A stretch of DNA of 53,200 nt, taken from NCBI RefSeq assembly GCF_000282615.1, contig NZ_AKIY01000230.1, positions 1 through 53,200 on the forward strand, written 5' to 3'. The notes beneath the pieces are model-generated. The model did no database searches, was not told the origin of the DNA, and worked only from the letters and a program-made list of their open reading frames with translations. The DNA comes from Bradyrhizobium sp. YR681 (lineage in GTDB: Bacteria > Pseudomonadota > Alphaproteobacteria > Rhizobiales > Xanthobacteraceae). This document shows positions 26,663-35,027 of this stretch, in pieces. The position numbers and the translations under genes were made by a program. Position 1 is the first letter of the stretch. Every line of letters begins with the position of its first letter.

Positions 26663-27742
26663 ATGTCCGCCACCACGCCCATCTCACGACGAAAGCTTCT
26701 GAAAACAGCGGGCGTGGCCGCCACCGGCATCGCGCTGCCGGCGGTCTGGCCCGGACGGGCCGGTGCAGCCGAGCAGATCACCGTCGCCGACGTCGGCGGC
26801 GCCCCGGGCGCCGCGCTGCGCACCGCCTTCTATGATCCGTTCGAGAAGGCCACCGGCATCCGCGTCGAAGGTGTTGCCCACGAATCCGATCCGGTCACGC
26901 AGTTCAAGGTCATCGTCGACACGAACAGCAAGCTCTGGGACGTCTGCATGGTCACCCCCGACGACGTGCTGCGCCTGACCCAGGACAAGAACTATCTCGA
27001 GCCGCTCGAGATCACCAAGGGTCCGGATGACGAGCTGATTTCGGGCGCGCTGATGCCGAACTGGTTCGGCTTCTCGGCCTATGGCATCGTGATGGCCTAC
27101 CGCACGGACGTTTACAAGAAGGAGGCCCCGACGGGCTGGGCCGACTTCTGGAACACGACCAAGTTTCCGGGACGCCGCGGCCTGTACCGCAATCCCAAGG
27201 GCGTGCTGGAATCGGCGTTGCTCGCCGATGGCGTGGCGCCGAAGGATCTCTACCCCCTCGACGTCGATCGCGCCTTCAAGATGATGGACAAGATCCGCTC
27301 CGAGGTCGCGGTGTGGTGGACCGCCGGCGCGCAGAACACCCAGATCCTGCAGAACGGCGAAGTCGACATGGCCGACACGTGGTCGGCCCGCGCCTTTGCC
27401 GCGATCGATTCCGGCGCTCCGGTCAACATCATCTGGAAGGGCCTCTACTCGATCGACGGCTGGTCGATTCCGCGGGGCACGACGAAGCTGAAACAGGCCC
27501 GCGAGTTCGTGAAATTCTCCATGCAGCCCGAGCGCCAGGCCGCCTATTCCAGCATCGTCGCCAATGGTCCGAGCAACCTCAAGGCTTACAAGTTCATCAC
27601 GCCGGAACGCGCCAAGGTGCTTCCGACGCTGCCTGAAAATCTCGCCGGCCTCACCGTGCGCGACTATGCCTATTGGGGCAAGAACTACGCAGAGGTCTCG
27701 GAGCGCTTCCAGGAATGGCTCCTGATGGGCGGCAAGAAGTAG
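26663..27742 (+). CDS. ABC transporter substrate-binding protein, PotD-like
   Basis: This 359-residue extracellular solute-binding protein has a twin-arginine signal: SRRKLLK near residues 8-14, then a hydrophobic stretch ending around GRAGAAEQ. It may be exported folded by the Tat route. The mature part begins QITVADVGGAPGAALRTAF and includes YGIVMAYRTDVY and GWADFWNTTKFPGRRGLYR, typical of PotD/AfuA-like proteins. GGAGAG precedes the ATG. It delivers the ligand to the fused permease encoded two genes later; the intervening monooxygenase suggests that the ligand is also the substrate. Confidence 0.94.
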   Translation: MSATTPISRRKLLKTAGVAATGIALPAVWPGRAGAAEQITVADVGGAPGAALRTAFYDPFEKATGIRVEGVAHESDPVTQFKVIVDTNSKLWDVCMVTPDDVLRLTQDKNYLEPLEITKGPDDELISGALMPNWFGFSAYGIVMAYRTDVYKKEAPTGWADFWNTTKFPGRRGLYRNPKGVLESALLADGVAPKDLYPLDVDRAFKMMDKIRSEVAVWWTAGAQNTQILQNGEVDMADTWSARAFAAIDSGAPVNIIWKGLYSIDGWSIPRGTTKLKQAREFVKFSMQPERQAAYSSIVANGPSNLKAYKFITPERAKVLPTLPENLAGLTVRDYAYWGKNYAEVSERFQEWLLMGGKK

Positions 27743-27777
27743 CGCCTGCGACGCGGGGAAAACATCGAGGGACGGTC

Positions 27778-29139
27778 ATGAGCAAGAAGAAACAGATGGT
27801 GATCGGCGCGTTGGTGCATGCCAACGGATCGCACGCGGCATCCTGGTTGATGGACGAGGCGCGGCCGCACGCCTCGACCGACATCGACTACTACCGCGAG
27901 ATGGCGCAACTCGCCGAACGCGGCAAGTTCGACTTCTTCTTCATCGCGGACACGCCGGCGGCGCGCACCGAGAATCTGAGAGCCTGGAGCCGGTCGCCGC
28001 TGTTCATGAACGTGCTGGAGCCGATCACGCTGCTTTCGGCCATTGCGGGGGCGACGACCCGCATCGGCCTTGGAGCCACCGCATCCACCAGCTTCTACGA
28101 ACCCTATAATGTTGCGAGGCTGTTCGCCTCGCTGGACCACATCTCGCATGGCCGCGCCGCCTGGAACGTGGTGACCTCCGCCAACGACTACGCGGCGCGC
28201 AATTTCGGTCTCGAACGGCTGCCCCCGCACGCCGACCGCTACACCAAGGCGAAGGAGTTCCTCGAAGTCGTCGAAGCGCTCTGGGACACCTGGGAAGACG
28301 GCGCCTTCGTCTACGACAAGGAGACCTGCCAAAGCTTCCTGCCCGAGAAGCAGCATCTGGTCGACCACAAGGGCAAATACTTCACCGTGCATGGCGCGCT
28401 CAACATCGAGCGTTCGCCGCAGGGCCGCCCGGTCATCATCCAGGCCGGCGCGTCCGACACGGGCCGGGATTTCGCGGCCGAACATGCCGAAGTGGTGTTC
28501 GGTTCGAGCGGCAATCTCGACGCCGCCAAGGCCTTCTACAGCGATCTCAAGGCCCGAATGGTCAAGTTTGGCCGTCGGCCTGATGACTTGAAGATCGCAT
28601 CGGGCATTTCGGTCGTGATCGGCGAGACCGAGCAGGAGGCACGCGACAAGCTCGATCGCTGGCAGGACCTGGTCCATCCCGACGTCGGCGTCTTGCGCCT
28701 CGGGCAAGACCTCGAAACCGACCTGTCGGATCTGCCGCTCGACGAGCCGGTGCCGGTCAGCCGGATTCCTGCGACGTCCAACCTCCACAAGGCCTATTTC
28801 GACGAGATCGCCGGCCTGATCCGGCAGGGCCTGACGTTGCGCGAGATCGCGCGCCGCTTCAATCGCGCCAAGGCGACGTTCTGCGGCACCGCGACCCAGG
28901 TGGCCGATCACATGGAAGCCTGGATCGACGCAGGCGCCTGCGACGGCTTCATGATCTCGTTCGTCGCACTGCCGAGCACGATGACCGACTTCGTCGAGAA
29001 GGTGGTCCCGGAGCTGCAGCGGCGCGAACGGTTCCGCCACGACTATGAAGGACGGACCCTCCGCGAGCACCTTGGCCTCGCGCGGCCCGAGAACCGCCAC
29101 ACCTCACTGGCGACGACGCCGCTTGCCAAGCGCGCATAG
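27778..29139 (+). CDS. Luciferase-like FMN-dependent monooxygenase (NtaA/DszA class)
   Basis: This 453-residue enzyme is of the bacterial luciferase-like family, subgroup NtaA/SnaA/DszA/SoxA, which uses reduced FMN and oxygen to cleave C-N or C-S bonds or to oxidise the substrate. Family features include GKFDFFFIADTPA, LGATASTSFYEPYNVARLFA, SHGRAAWNVVTS, RPVIIQAGASDTGRDFAAEHAEVVF and the C-terminal TFCGTATQVADHMEAW. ATG 27778 is preceded by GAGGGACGG. It lies within the transporter operon. No dedicated reductase is adjacent. Confidence 0.94.
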   Translation: MSKKKQMVIGALVHANGSHAASWLMDEARPHASTDIDYYREMAQLAERGKFDFFFIADTPAARTENLRAWSRSPLFMNVLEPITLLSAIAGATTRIGLGATASTSFYEPYNVARLFASLDHISHGRAAWNVVTSANDYAARNFGLERLPPHADRYTKAKEFLEVVEALWDTWEDGAFVYDKETCQSFLPEKQHLVDHKGKYFTVHGALNIERSPQGRPVIIQAGASDTGRDFAAEHAEVVFGSSGNLDAAKAFYSDLKARMVKFGRRPDDLKIASGISVVIGETEQEARDKLDRWQDLVHPDVGVLRLGQDLETDLSDLPLDEPVPVSRIPATSNLHKAYFDEIAGLIRQGLTLREIARRFNRAKATFCGTATQVADHMEAWIDAGACDGFMISFVALPSTMTDFVEKVVPELQRRERFRHDYEGRTLREHLGLARPENRHTSLATTPLAKRA

Positions 29140-29184
29140 ACCGGGATGACCGCGCTGCGACGGACCGAACGAGGACATTGAAAG

Positions 29185-30990
29185 ATGGCCGAGACGACGT
29201 CTCTCGGAGTTGCCGAGCATCCGCGCACCAAGGCGCGCAAGCTCAAGCTCGATCCGCTGTGGCTGGCGCTGCCTGGCCTCGGTTTCCTGGCCTTGTTCCT
29301 GGTCTGGCCGACCGCGCAGATGTTGTCCGTGAGCGTGATTGACAAGGTCACGGGCGCACTGACCTTCGCACCGTTCCTGCGCATCTGGAACGGCGGCCCC
29401 TATCTCACCGTGCTCTCGACGACATTCCAGGTCGCGTGCTGGACCACGATGTTCTGCCTGGTGCTGGGTTATCCCCTCGCCTATTGGCTGTCGCAAAAGC
29501 CGCCCCGGCAGCAGCGTATCGCCGCGCTGTTCGTGCTGCTGCCGTTCTGGACCAGCGCGCTGATCAAGAACTTTTCCTGGCTGGTGCTGCTCGGGCGCAA
29601 CGGGATCATGGCGAAGACCATGGCCGCGATCGGCCTGAAGGGCGGAGATCAATTGCTGTTCGGGCGCACCACCGTCATCTTCGCCATGGTGCACACGCTG
29701 CTGCCGCTGGCGGTCGTCACGATGCTGCCGGTCATGAACCAGATCGATCGCCGCCTGACGATGGCGGCATCGACGCTCGGCGCCAACGGCGCGCGCGCAT
29801 TCTGGCAGGTGTTCTTCCAACCCTCGGTGCGCGGCGTCGCTTCGGCTGGGCTCCTGGTTCTCGTTGCCTCGCTCGGCTTCTTCATCACGCCGGCGCTCGT
29901 CGGCGGCGCCAGGGACACCATGATCGGGCAGCTCATCATCCTGCAGATCAACGAACTGCAGAATTGGCAGCTCGGCAGCGCGCTCGCCGCGATTCTCCTG
30001 GTCTCGACCATCACGATCTGCTTCATCTATGACCGCATCTTCGACCTGTCGGCGGTGACGACAGGCAGCGGCCGGACGACAAAAGCCGACGGCCCGGTGC
30101 GCCGTGCCGGGCTTGCCATCGTCAACGCCGCCGGGCTGGTTTTCGGCGCGATCGAGGAGGCCTGGAAGCGCAATATTCGCGGCCTGCGCGGGCGCGTCCT
30201 GCTCTCGGTCTATGCCTGGGTCATGATCGCCCTGCTGCTGGCACCGATCATCGCCTTTGTGCCGATGGCCTTCACCGGCTCGAGCTTTCTGTCGTTTCCA
30301 CCTCCCAATTGGAGCGCGCGCTGGTTCGAGCAGTTCTTCGCCTCCCCGCTCTGGCTCGGCGCCATAACCCGTTCATTCGGCATCGGGTTCGCGGCTGCGG
30401 CCATCACGCTGCTGATCGCATCGATGGCGGCCTATGGCGTGGCCAGGACTCGCAGCCGACTTGGCGGCATCGCATTCTTGCTCTGCCTCTCGCCAATGAT
30501 GGTCCCATCCATCGTCATCGCGATCGCGCTGTTCTATCTGTTCGCGAGGATGGGGCTGGTGGCGAGCAACATCGGCATCACCATCGGTCACACGATTATC
30601 GCCATGCCGGTGGTGTTCATGATCATGCTGGCGACCTTCAAGGGCTACGACTGGAAGCTTGACGCGGCGGCCTCGACGCTCGGCGCCGGACGGCTGCGCA
30701 CCTTCTGGCGCATCACCTTGCCGCTCGTGGCAGGTGGCCTCGCCGTCGGCTTCGTAACCGGTTTCCTGCAATCGTTCGAGGAACTGACGATCGCGCTGTT
30801 CGTCGGCGGCGGGATCAAGACGACCTTGCCGAAGCAGATGTGGGATGGAATCCTGCTCCAGGTCAGCCCCGTCATCGCCGCAGCATCCGTCGTTGTCCTC
30901 ATTGTCGTGATCGTCATGTTTGCGATCATCGAAGTGCTTCAGGCGCGCCGGTCGCGCTCTTCCGGCTCAGTCGGCGCCGGCGGTTCCTGA
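29185..30990 (+). CDS. Fused double ABC permease (PotB-PotC in one chain)
   Basis: This 601-residue membrane protein carries two BPD_transp_1 permease domains in one polypeptide. The first half (about 20-285) resembles PotB, with KNFSWLVLLGRNGIM and the coupling loop TMAASTLGANGARAFWQVFF. The second half (about 335-590) resembles PotC, with FPPPNWSARWFEQFF and LDAAASTLGAGRLRTFWRIT. A hydrophilic linker of about 50 residues joins them. Both EAA loops are intact, so the single chain can replace a two-permease pair. The neighbouring convergent block 5 keeps the two permeases as separate genes. It ends the operon. Confidence 0.94.
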   Translation: MAETTSLGVAEHPRTKARKLKLDPLWLALPGLGFLALFLVWPTAQMLSVSVIDKVTGALTFAPFLRIWNGGPYLTVLSTTFQVACWTTMFCLVLGYPLAYWLSQKPPRQQRIAALFVLLPFWTSALIKNFSWLVLLGRNGIMAKTMAAIGLKGGDQLLFGRTTVIFAMVHTLLPLAVVTMLPVMNQIDRRLTMAASTLGANGARAFWQVFFQPSVRGVASAGLLVLVASLGFFITPALVGGARDTMIGQLIILQINELQNWQLGSALAAILLVSTITICFIYDRIFDLSAVTTGSGRTTKADGPVRRAGLAIVNAAGLVFGAIEEAWKRNIRGLRGRVLLSVYAWVMIALLLAPIIAFVPMAFTGSSFLSFPPPNWSARWFEQFFASPLWLGAITRSFGIGFAAAAITLLIASMAAYGVARTRSRLGGIAFLLCLSPMMVPSIVIAIALFYLFARMGLVASNIGITIGHTIIAMPVVFMIMLATFKGYDWKLDAAASTLGAGRLRTFWRITLPLVAGGLAVGFVTGFLQSFEELTIALFVGGGIKTTLPKQMWDGILLQVSPVIAAASVVVLIVVIVMFAIIEVLQARRSRSSGSVGAGGS

Positions 30991-31110
30991 GGGGCTGCAC
31001 AACGCACACTGCAAAGCGCCGCAAAGATTCCCGTGTACGCCTTGCTCGGTCGCCAGAACTAACCTGCACATCCGGCCAAATCGCACGCGGCGTCTCGGCT
31101 GGACCAAAGG

Positions 31111-31890
31111 TCAGGCGGCCGCTCGTTTTCCAAGGAGGTGGGCGCAGCCCATCAACACGACCGTCAGCACGATGGTCAGGGTTGAAACCGCCGCGATGGT
31201 TGGCTCGATCTGATAGAGCAAATCGTCCCACATGCGGCGCGGCAGCGTGACCGCGCCGGAGCCGGATATGAACAGCGCAACGACCAGCTCATCGAACGAC
31301 GTGATGAAGGCGAACAGGGCGCCGACCAGAACGCCGGGGCGGATCAGCGGCAGCGTGATCTGGAAAAAAGCGCCGATGGGTGTAGCGCCGAGGCTCAGCG
31401 CCGCCTGCTCCAGGCGGGGGTCGATGCCCGCGAGGCTGGCGTTCACGCTGGTGACGACGAAGGGCACCGCAAGACAGGTATGGGCGAAGATCAGGCCGGC
31501 CGGCGTGCCGACCAAGCCGTAGCGCGCGAAGGCGTAGTAGATGCCGATGGCCACGACGATCACCGGCACGATCAACGGCGACAGGATCAGCGCCGAGGCC
31601 AGAACGCGGAGTGCTTTGGGCAGGCGGGCGATGCCAAGCGCTGCCAGCGTTCCGAGCAGCGTCGCCAGCACGACCACGGCGGCTGCGACCCAGAGGCTGA
31701 GCCATGTCGAGCGCAACCAATCGTCGCTGCCGAAATAGACACTGTACCAGCGCAACCCGAACGCTGGCGGTGGAAACGTCAGGTAGGTCGCCGAAGAAAA
31801 CGAGACCACCATCACGACGACGATGGGCAAGGCGAGGAACAGGAGGATGAGGCCCACGAGCATCGCCGGCAGCGCGCGGGCGACTGTCAT
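31111..31890 (-). CDS. ABC transporter permease, PotC type
   Basis: This 259-residue PotC-like permease has a BPD_transp_1 domain with coupling loop LEQAALSLGATPIGAFFQIT and the periplasmic FPPPAFGLRWYSVYF segment. ATG 31890 overlaps the upstream permease by 4 bases, which decides the start against a longer frame. It ends block 5 and converges with block 4 across a 120-base gap. No convincing terminator hairpin is visible in that gap. Confidence 0.93.
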   Translation of the reverse strand: MTVARALPAMLVGLILLFLALPIVVVMVVSFSSATYLTFPPPAFGLRWYSVYFGSDDWLRSTWLSLWVAAAVVVLATLLGTLAALGIARLPKALRVLASALILSPLIVPVIVVAIGIYYAFARYGLVGTPAGLIFAHTCLAVPFVVTSVNASLAGIDPRLEQAALSLGATPIGAFFQITLPLIRPGVLVGALFAFITSFDELVVALFISGSGAVTLPRRMWDDLLYQIEPTIAAVSTLTIVLTVVLMGCAHLLGKRAAA

Positions 31891-32795
31891 CGTGCGCTCG
31901 CTCGGAGCGTATGGCCGACACCAGGCAGCCGATAGAAAACCGCGATGATGGCGAGCGCCGTTGCCAGCAGCAGGACCGACAGGGTCGCTGCATAGGCCCA
32001 GTTGAGCTGATCGACCTGTTGGGCGATCAGCATCGATAGCGTGATCTCGCGCGTGCCGCCGACCATGGCCGGCGTGATGTAGAAGCCCAGCGCCAGCACG
32101 AATACCAGCAGCACGCCGGCGGCGACGCCCGGCATGGAGAGCGGCAGCGTTATCTGCCGAAAGGTCGCCCACGGCGTGGCGCCCAGCCCGGACGCCGCGC
32201 GCGCCAGCGACGGATCGATCTGTCGGAGCGCATTGGCGATCGGGAGAACCATGTAGGGCAGCAGGATGTGAACCATCGCGATCTGGGTCGCCAGCGGCGT
32301 ATTGAGGATGCGCAACGGCCGGTCGATCATGCCTGCCGCGAGCAGCGCCTCATTGATGAGGCCGTGCCGGCCCAACAGCACCATCCAGGCGTAGCTGCGG
32401 ACCAACACGCTGGTCCAGAATGGCAGCAGGACCAGAAACAGGATCAGCGGCGCGTAGCGCGGCGCGCGCACCAGCGAGAGAGCGACGGGATAGCCCAGCA
32501 GCAGCGCCCCCGCCGTGACGGTCAACGACGTGTAAAGCGTGTTCGAGAAGACTTTCAGGAACACCGTGTCGCCCGGCAGGGAGGCATAATGCGACAGCGT
32601 CCAGCTGGGATCGTTGACGCTGCGCATCAACATCGACAGCACCGGCAATGCATAGAACACGAGCATGAACAGCAGAAGCGGTGCCGCCAGCAGCAGCGGC
32701 ATGACCGGCCGCCAGGACAACCGCCAGGGCAGCCGCACGCCGCTCTGCCGCCCGGCGGCCAGTCCTTCGAAACGGATTTCGACCCCCTCAGACAA
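31887..32795 (-). CDS. ABC transporter permease, PotB type
   Basis: This PotB-like permease has about 302 residues. The membrane core starts near VMPLLLAAPLLLFMLVFYAL; SYAWMVLLGRHGLINEALL and the coupling loop LARAASGLGATPWATFRQIT are characteristic. The start is uncertain: TTG 32795 overlaps the upstream ATPase stop by 8 bases and keeps coupling, whereas ATG 32702 would give a shorter protein beginning at the first membrane helix. I prefer TTG with moderate certainty. It pairs with the PotC-type permease downstream. Confidence 0.88.
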   Translation of the reverse strand: MSEGVEIRFEGLAAGRQSGVRLPWRLSWRPVMPLLLAAPLLLFMLVFYALPVLSMLMRSVNDPSWTLSHYASLPGDTVFLKVFSNTLYTSLTVTAGALLLGYPVALSLVRAPRYAPLILFLVLLPFWTSVLVRSYAWMVLLGRHGLINEALLAAGMIDRPLRILNTPLATQIAMVHILLPYMVLPIANALRQIDPSLARAASGLGATPWATFRQITLPLSMPGVAAGVLLVFVLALGFYITPAMVGGTREITLSMLIAQQVDQLNWAYAATLSVLLLATALAIIAVFYRLPGVGHTLRASAR

Positions 32796-33900
32796 GGATC
32801 GTATCCGCGACCGACCAGGCGATCTCCGTCCGCTCGCCGACCGCGCGGCGCCGGATCGCCGCACTCGACGGTTCTTTCAACACCATCGCGGTACCGTCGC
32901 GTGCCTGCAACATGTAGCGGCAGCGTTCGCCGGCAAACACCGCCTCGGTCACGGTGACGCTGAGACGGTTCTGCGGCGCGGTCGAAGCAAAGGCGCCGTC
33001 GGCGAAGCGGATACGCTCAGGACGCGTCGTCAGCATGACCTTCTCGCCGGTGGCGGGCCGGCCCGGACACAAGGCACGGACGATGGACCCTTCGCACTCG
33101 GCCACCACGATATCGTCCTCGACGCCGCGCACGATGGCCGGGAGGAAATTCGACTCGCCGAGGAAGGAGGCGACGAAACGGCTGCCCGGCCGGTCATACA
33201 GATCCTCGGGCCGTCCGACCTGCGCCACCAGTCCTCCATTCATGACGGCGATACGGTCCGACATGGTGAGAGCCTCCTCCTGGTCGTGGGTGACATAAAT
33301 GAAGGTGATGCCAAGTTCGGCGTGAAGGCGGCGCATCTCCAGTTGCAGATTCTCGCGGAGCTGCTTGTCGAGCGCGCCCAGGGGTTCGTCCATCAGAAGA
33401 AGGCGCGGCTTGAACACGATGGCGCGCGCGAGCGCGACCCGCTGTTGCTGGCCACCGGACAATTGGCGCGGGTAGCGCTCGCCATGGTCGGGCAATTGCA
33501 TCAGCGCCAGCGCCTCGCGGACCAGCTTTTCCCGCTCGGCCTTGCCCACGCCGCGCTGCTTGAGCGGAAATCCGATATTGTCGGCTGCGGTGAGATGAGG
33601 AAACAGAGCGTAGTTCTGGAACACCATGCCGATGTTGCGGCGATAGGGCGGCATGGCGACGACCGACTTCCCGTCGATGGCGATGTCGCCGCCGGTCGGC
33701 GTCTCGAAGCCGGCGATCATCATCAAGGTCGTCGACTTGCCGGATCCGCTCGGTCCCAGCAGCGTCAGGAACTCGCCGGAGAGAATATCCAGCGAAACGC
33801 CGGCGACCGCCGCCACGCGATCATAGCGCCGTTCCAGGTTGCTGAGCGATACCGACGCGCCGCGGCCAGCCCCGGTCATCGTCGTCAGCTCAGCAGCCAT
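32788..33900 (-). CDS. ABC transporter ATPase, PotA type
   Basis: This ATP-binding subunit has about 370 residues. Walker A GPSGSGKS is at 49-56, followed by LSGGQQQRVALARAI, Walker B LLLMDEPLGALD, FIYVTHDQEEAL and a TOBE domain. ATG 33900 overlaps the binding-protein stop by 16 bases, so the two genes are coupled; ATG 33879 is an alternative. It serves the block 5 importer. Its sequence is only family-level similar to the ATPases of blocks 2 and 4, so the three Pot-type systems are not recent copies. Confidence 0.93.
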   Translation of the reverse strand: MAAELTTMTGAGRGASVSLSNLERRYDRVAAVAGVSLDILSGEFLTLLGPSGSGKSTTLMMIAGFETPTGGDIAIDGKSVVAMPPYRRNIGMVFQNYALFPHLTAADNIGFPLKQRGVGKAEREKLVREALALMQLPDHGERYPRQLSGGQQQRVALARAIVFKPRLLLMDEPLGALDKQLRENLQLEMRRLHAELGITFIYVTHDQEEALTMSDRIAVMNGGLVAQVGRPEDLYDRPGSRFVASFLGESNFLPAIVRGVEDDIVVAECEGSIVRALCPGRPATGEKVMLTTRPERIRFADGAFASTAPQNRLSVTVTEAVFAGERCRYMLQARDGTAMVLKEPSSAAIRRRAVGERTEIAWSVADTILV

Positions 33901-34997
33901 TTGTTGAAGCGACCAACAACCGTGTCGCGATTGTCGATCCACCAATCATAGTCATAGTTCACGAGCTGCGATTTGATGGCGGGGGCGCTGGGCAGCACGG
34001 CCAGCCGTTCCGGCGGGATGTAGTCGTTCGACTTGGCGTTGACCTGACCATAGGGGATTCCGAAGGCGATGCGCGCCTGGGGGATCGCCATGGTCGAATA
34101 GGCTACGAACTTCATCGCATTCGTGGCGTTCTTGGCGCCCTTGGGGATGCCCCAGGCGTCGCGCTTCATCAGCCCCTGATTCCAGCATATTGCGGCGGGA
34201 ACGTTCGCCGCCTGCAGCGCAGCCATGCGACCGTTCCAGACGGTTGTCATGGCGACCTCGCGGTCGGTCAGAAGCTGGACCGGCACCGCGCCCGTGTCCC
34301 ACCATTTGACGACCGCCTTCTTGATCCCCTCGTAGCTTGCGAAAGCCTTGTCGATATCGAGCGGATAGAGCTTGTCGGCCGGCACGCCGGCCGCCATCAG
34401 GGCGAATTCCATCTCGGGCCAGCCGCCGGCGCCGGTGCCGCCCATGGCCCGGTCGCCGGGAAATTTCTTGGTGTCCCAGAAGTCTGCCCAGCCTTTGGGC
34501 GCGGCGCCCTTGAAGGCGTCGGTCCGATAGCCCATCACCTGCGCCCACACCAGCATCTCGAGGCCGTATTCGAAGCGGTAGGCGGCGCCGACACCGTCGT
34601 CGATCAGGGAATAGTCGATCTTCTCGAAGTAGTCGCCTTGCTTCTGCAGGTTCATGATCGAGCCGCGGCTGAGCTGGGCGATGTCCCATTCGACGTTGCC
34701 GGTCTCGACCATGGCCTTGATCTTGGTCGGGTTGGTGCCGGGAAAGGCATGCACCTTGATGCCGGACAACCTCTCGAACGGCTCGAAATAAGCCTTTTGC
34801 TGGGTCTCCTGCATCGTGCCGCCGAAGGTGGCGATGCGAACCTCGCCGCTGCCCTTCAGGATGTCGGGGATCGTGGTCTGCTCCGGCCACGCGGCCTCGG
34901 CGTGACCAGGGCGGATGAACGGCGCCGCAAGGCCTGCGCCCAGCAGACCGATTGCCGTGCGGCGGTTGAATTTGGTCGGAGAACGATGATCGCGCAT
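33885..34997 (-). CDS. ABC transporter substrate-binding protein, PotD-like
   Basis: This 370-residue binding protein has a twin-arginine-like signal (NRRTAIGLLGAGLAAPFIRP, about residues 11-30), suggesting Tat export. The mature part includes EVRIATFGGTMQETQQKAYF and KGWADFWDTKKFPGDRAMGG, typical of PotD/AfuA-like proteins. It lies between the luciferase-like monooxygenase gene, 30 bases upstream, and the ATPase gene, which overlaps its end. The arrangement mirrors block 4, with the monooxygenase gene inside the transporter operon. Confidence 0.94.
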   Translation of the reverse strand: MRDHRSPTKFNRRTAIGLLGAGLAAPFIRPGHAEAAWPEQTTIPDILKGSGEVRIATFGGTMQETQQKAYFEPFERLSGIKVHAFPGTNPTKIKAMVETGNVEWDIAQLSRGSIMNLQKQGDYFEKIDYSLIDDGVGAAYRFEYGLEMLVWAQVMGYRTDAFKGAAPKGWADFWDTKKFPGDRAMGGTGAGGWPEMEFALMAAGVPADKLYPLDIDKAFASYEGIKKAVVKWWDTGAVPVQLLTDREVAMTTVWNGRMAALQAANVPAAICWNQGLMKRDAWGIPKGAKNATNAMKFVAYSTMAIPQARIAFGIPYGQVNAKSNDYIPPERLAVLPSAPAIKSQLVNYDYDWWIDNRDTVVGRFNKWLLS

Positions 34998-35027
34998 GAC
35001 GGCTTTCTGCCTTCCTGCTTGGGGTGA

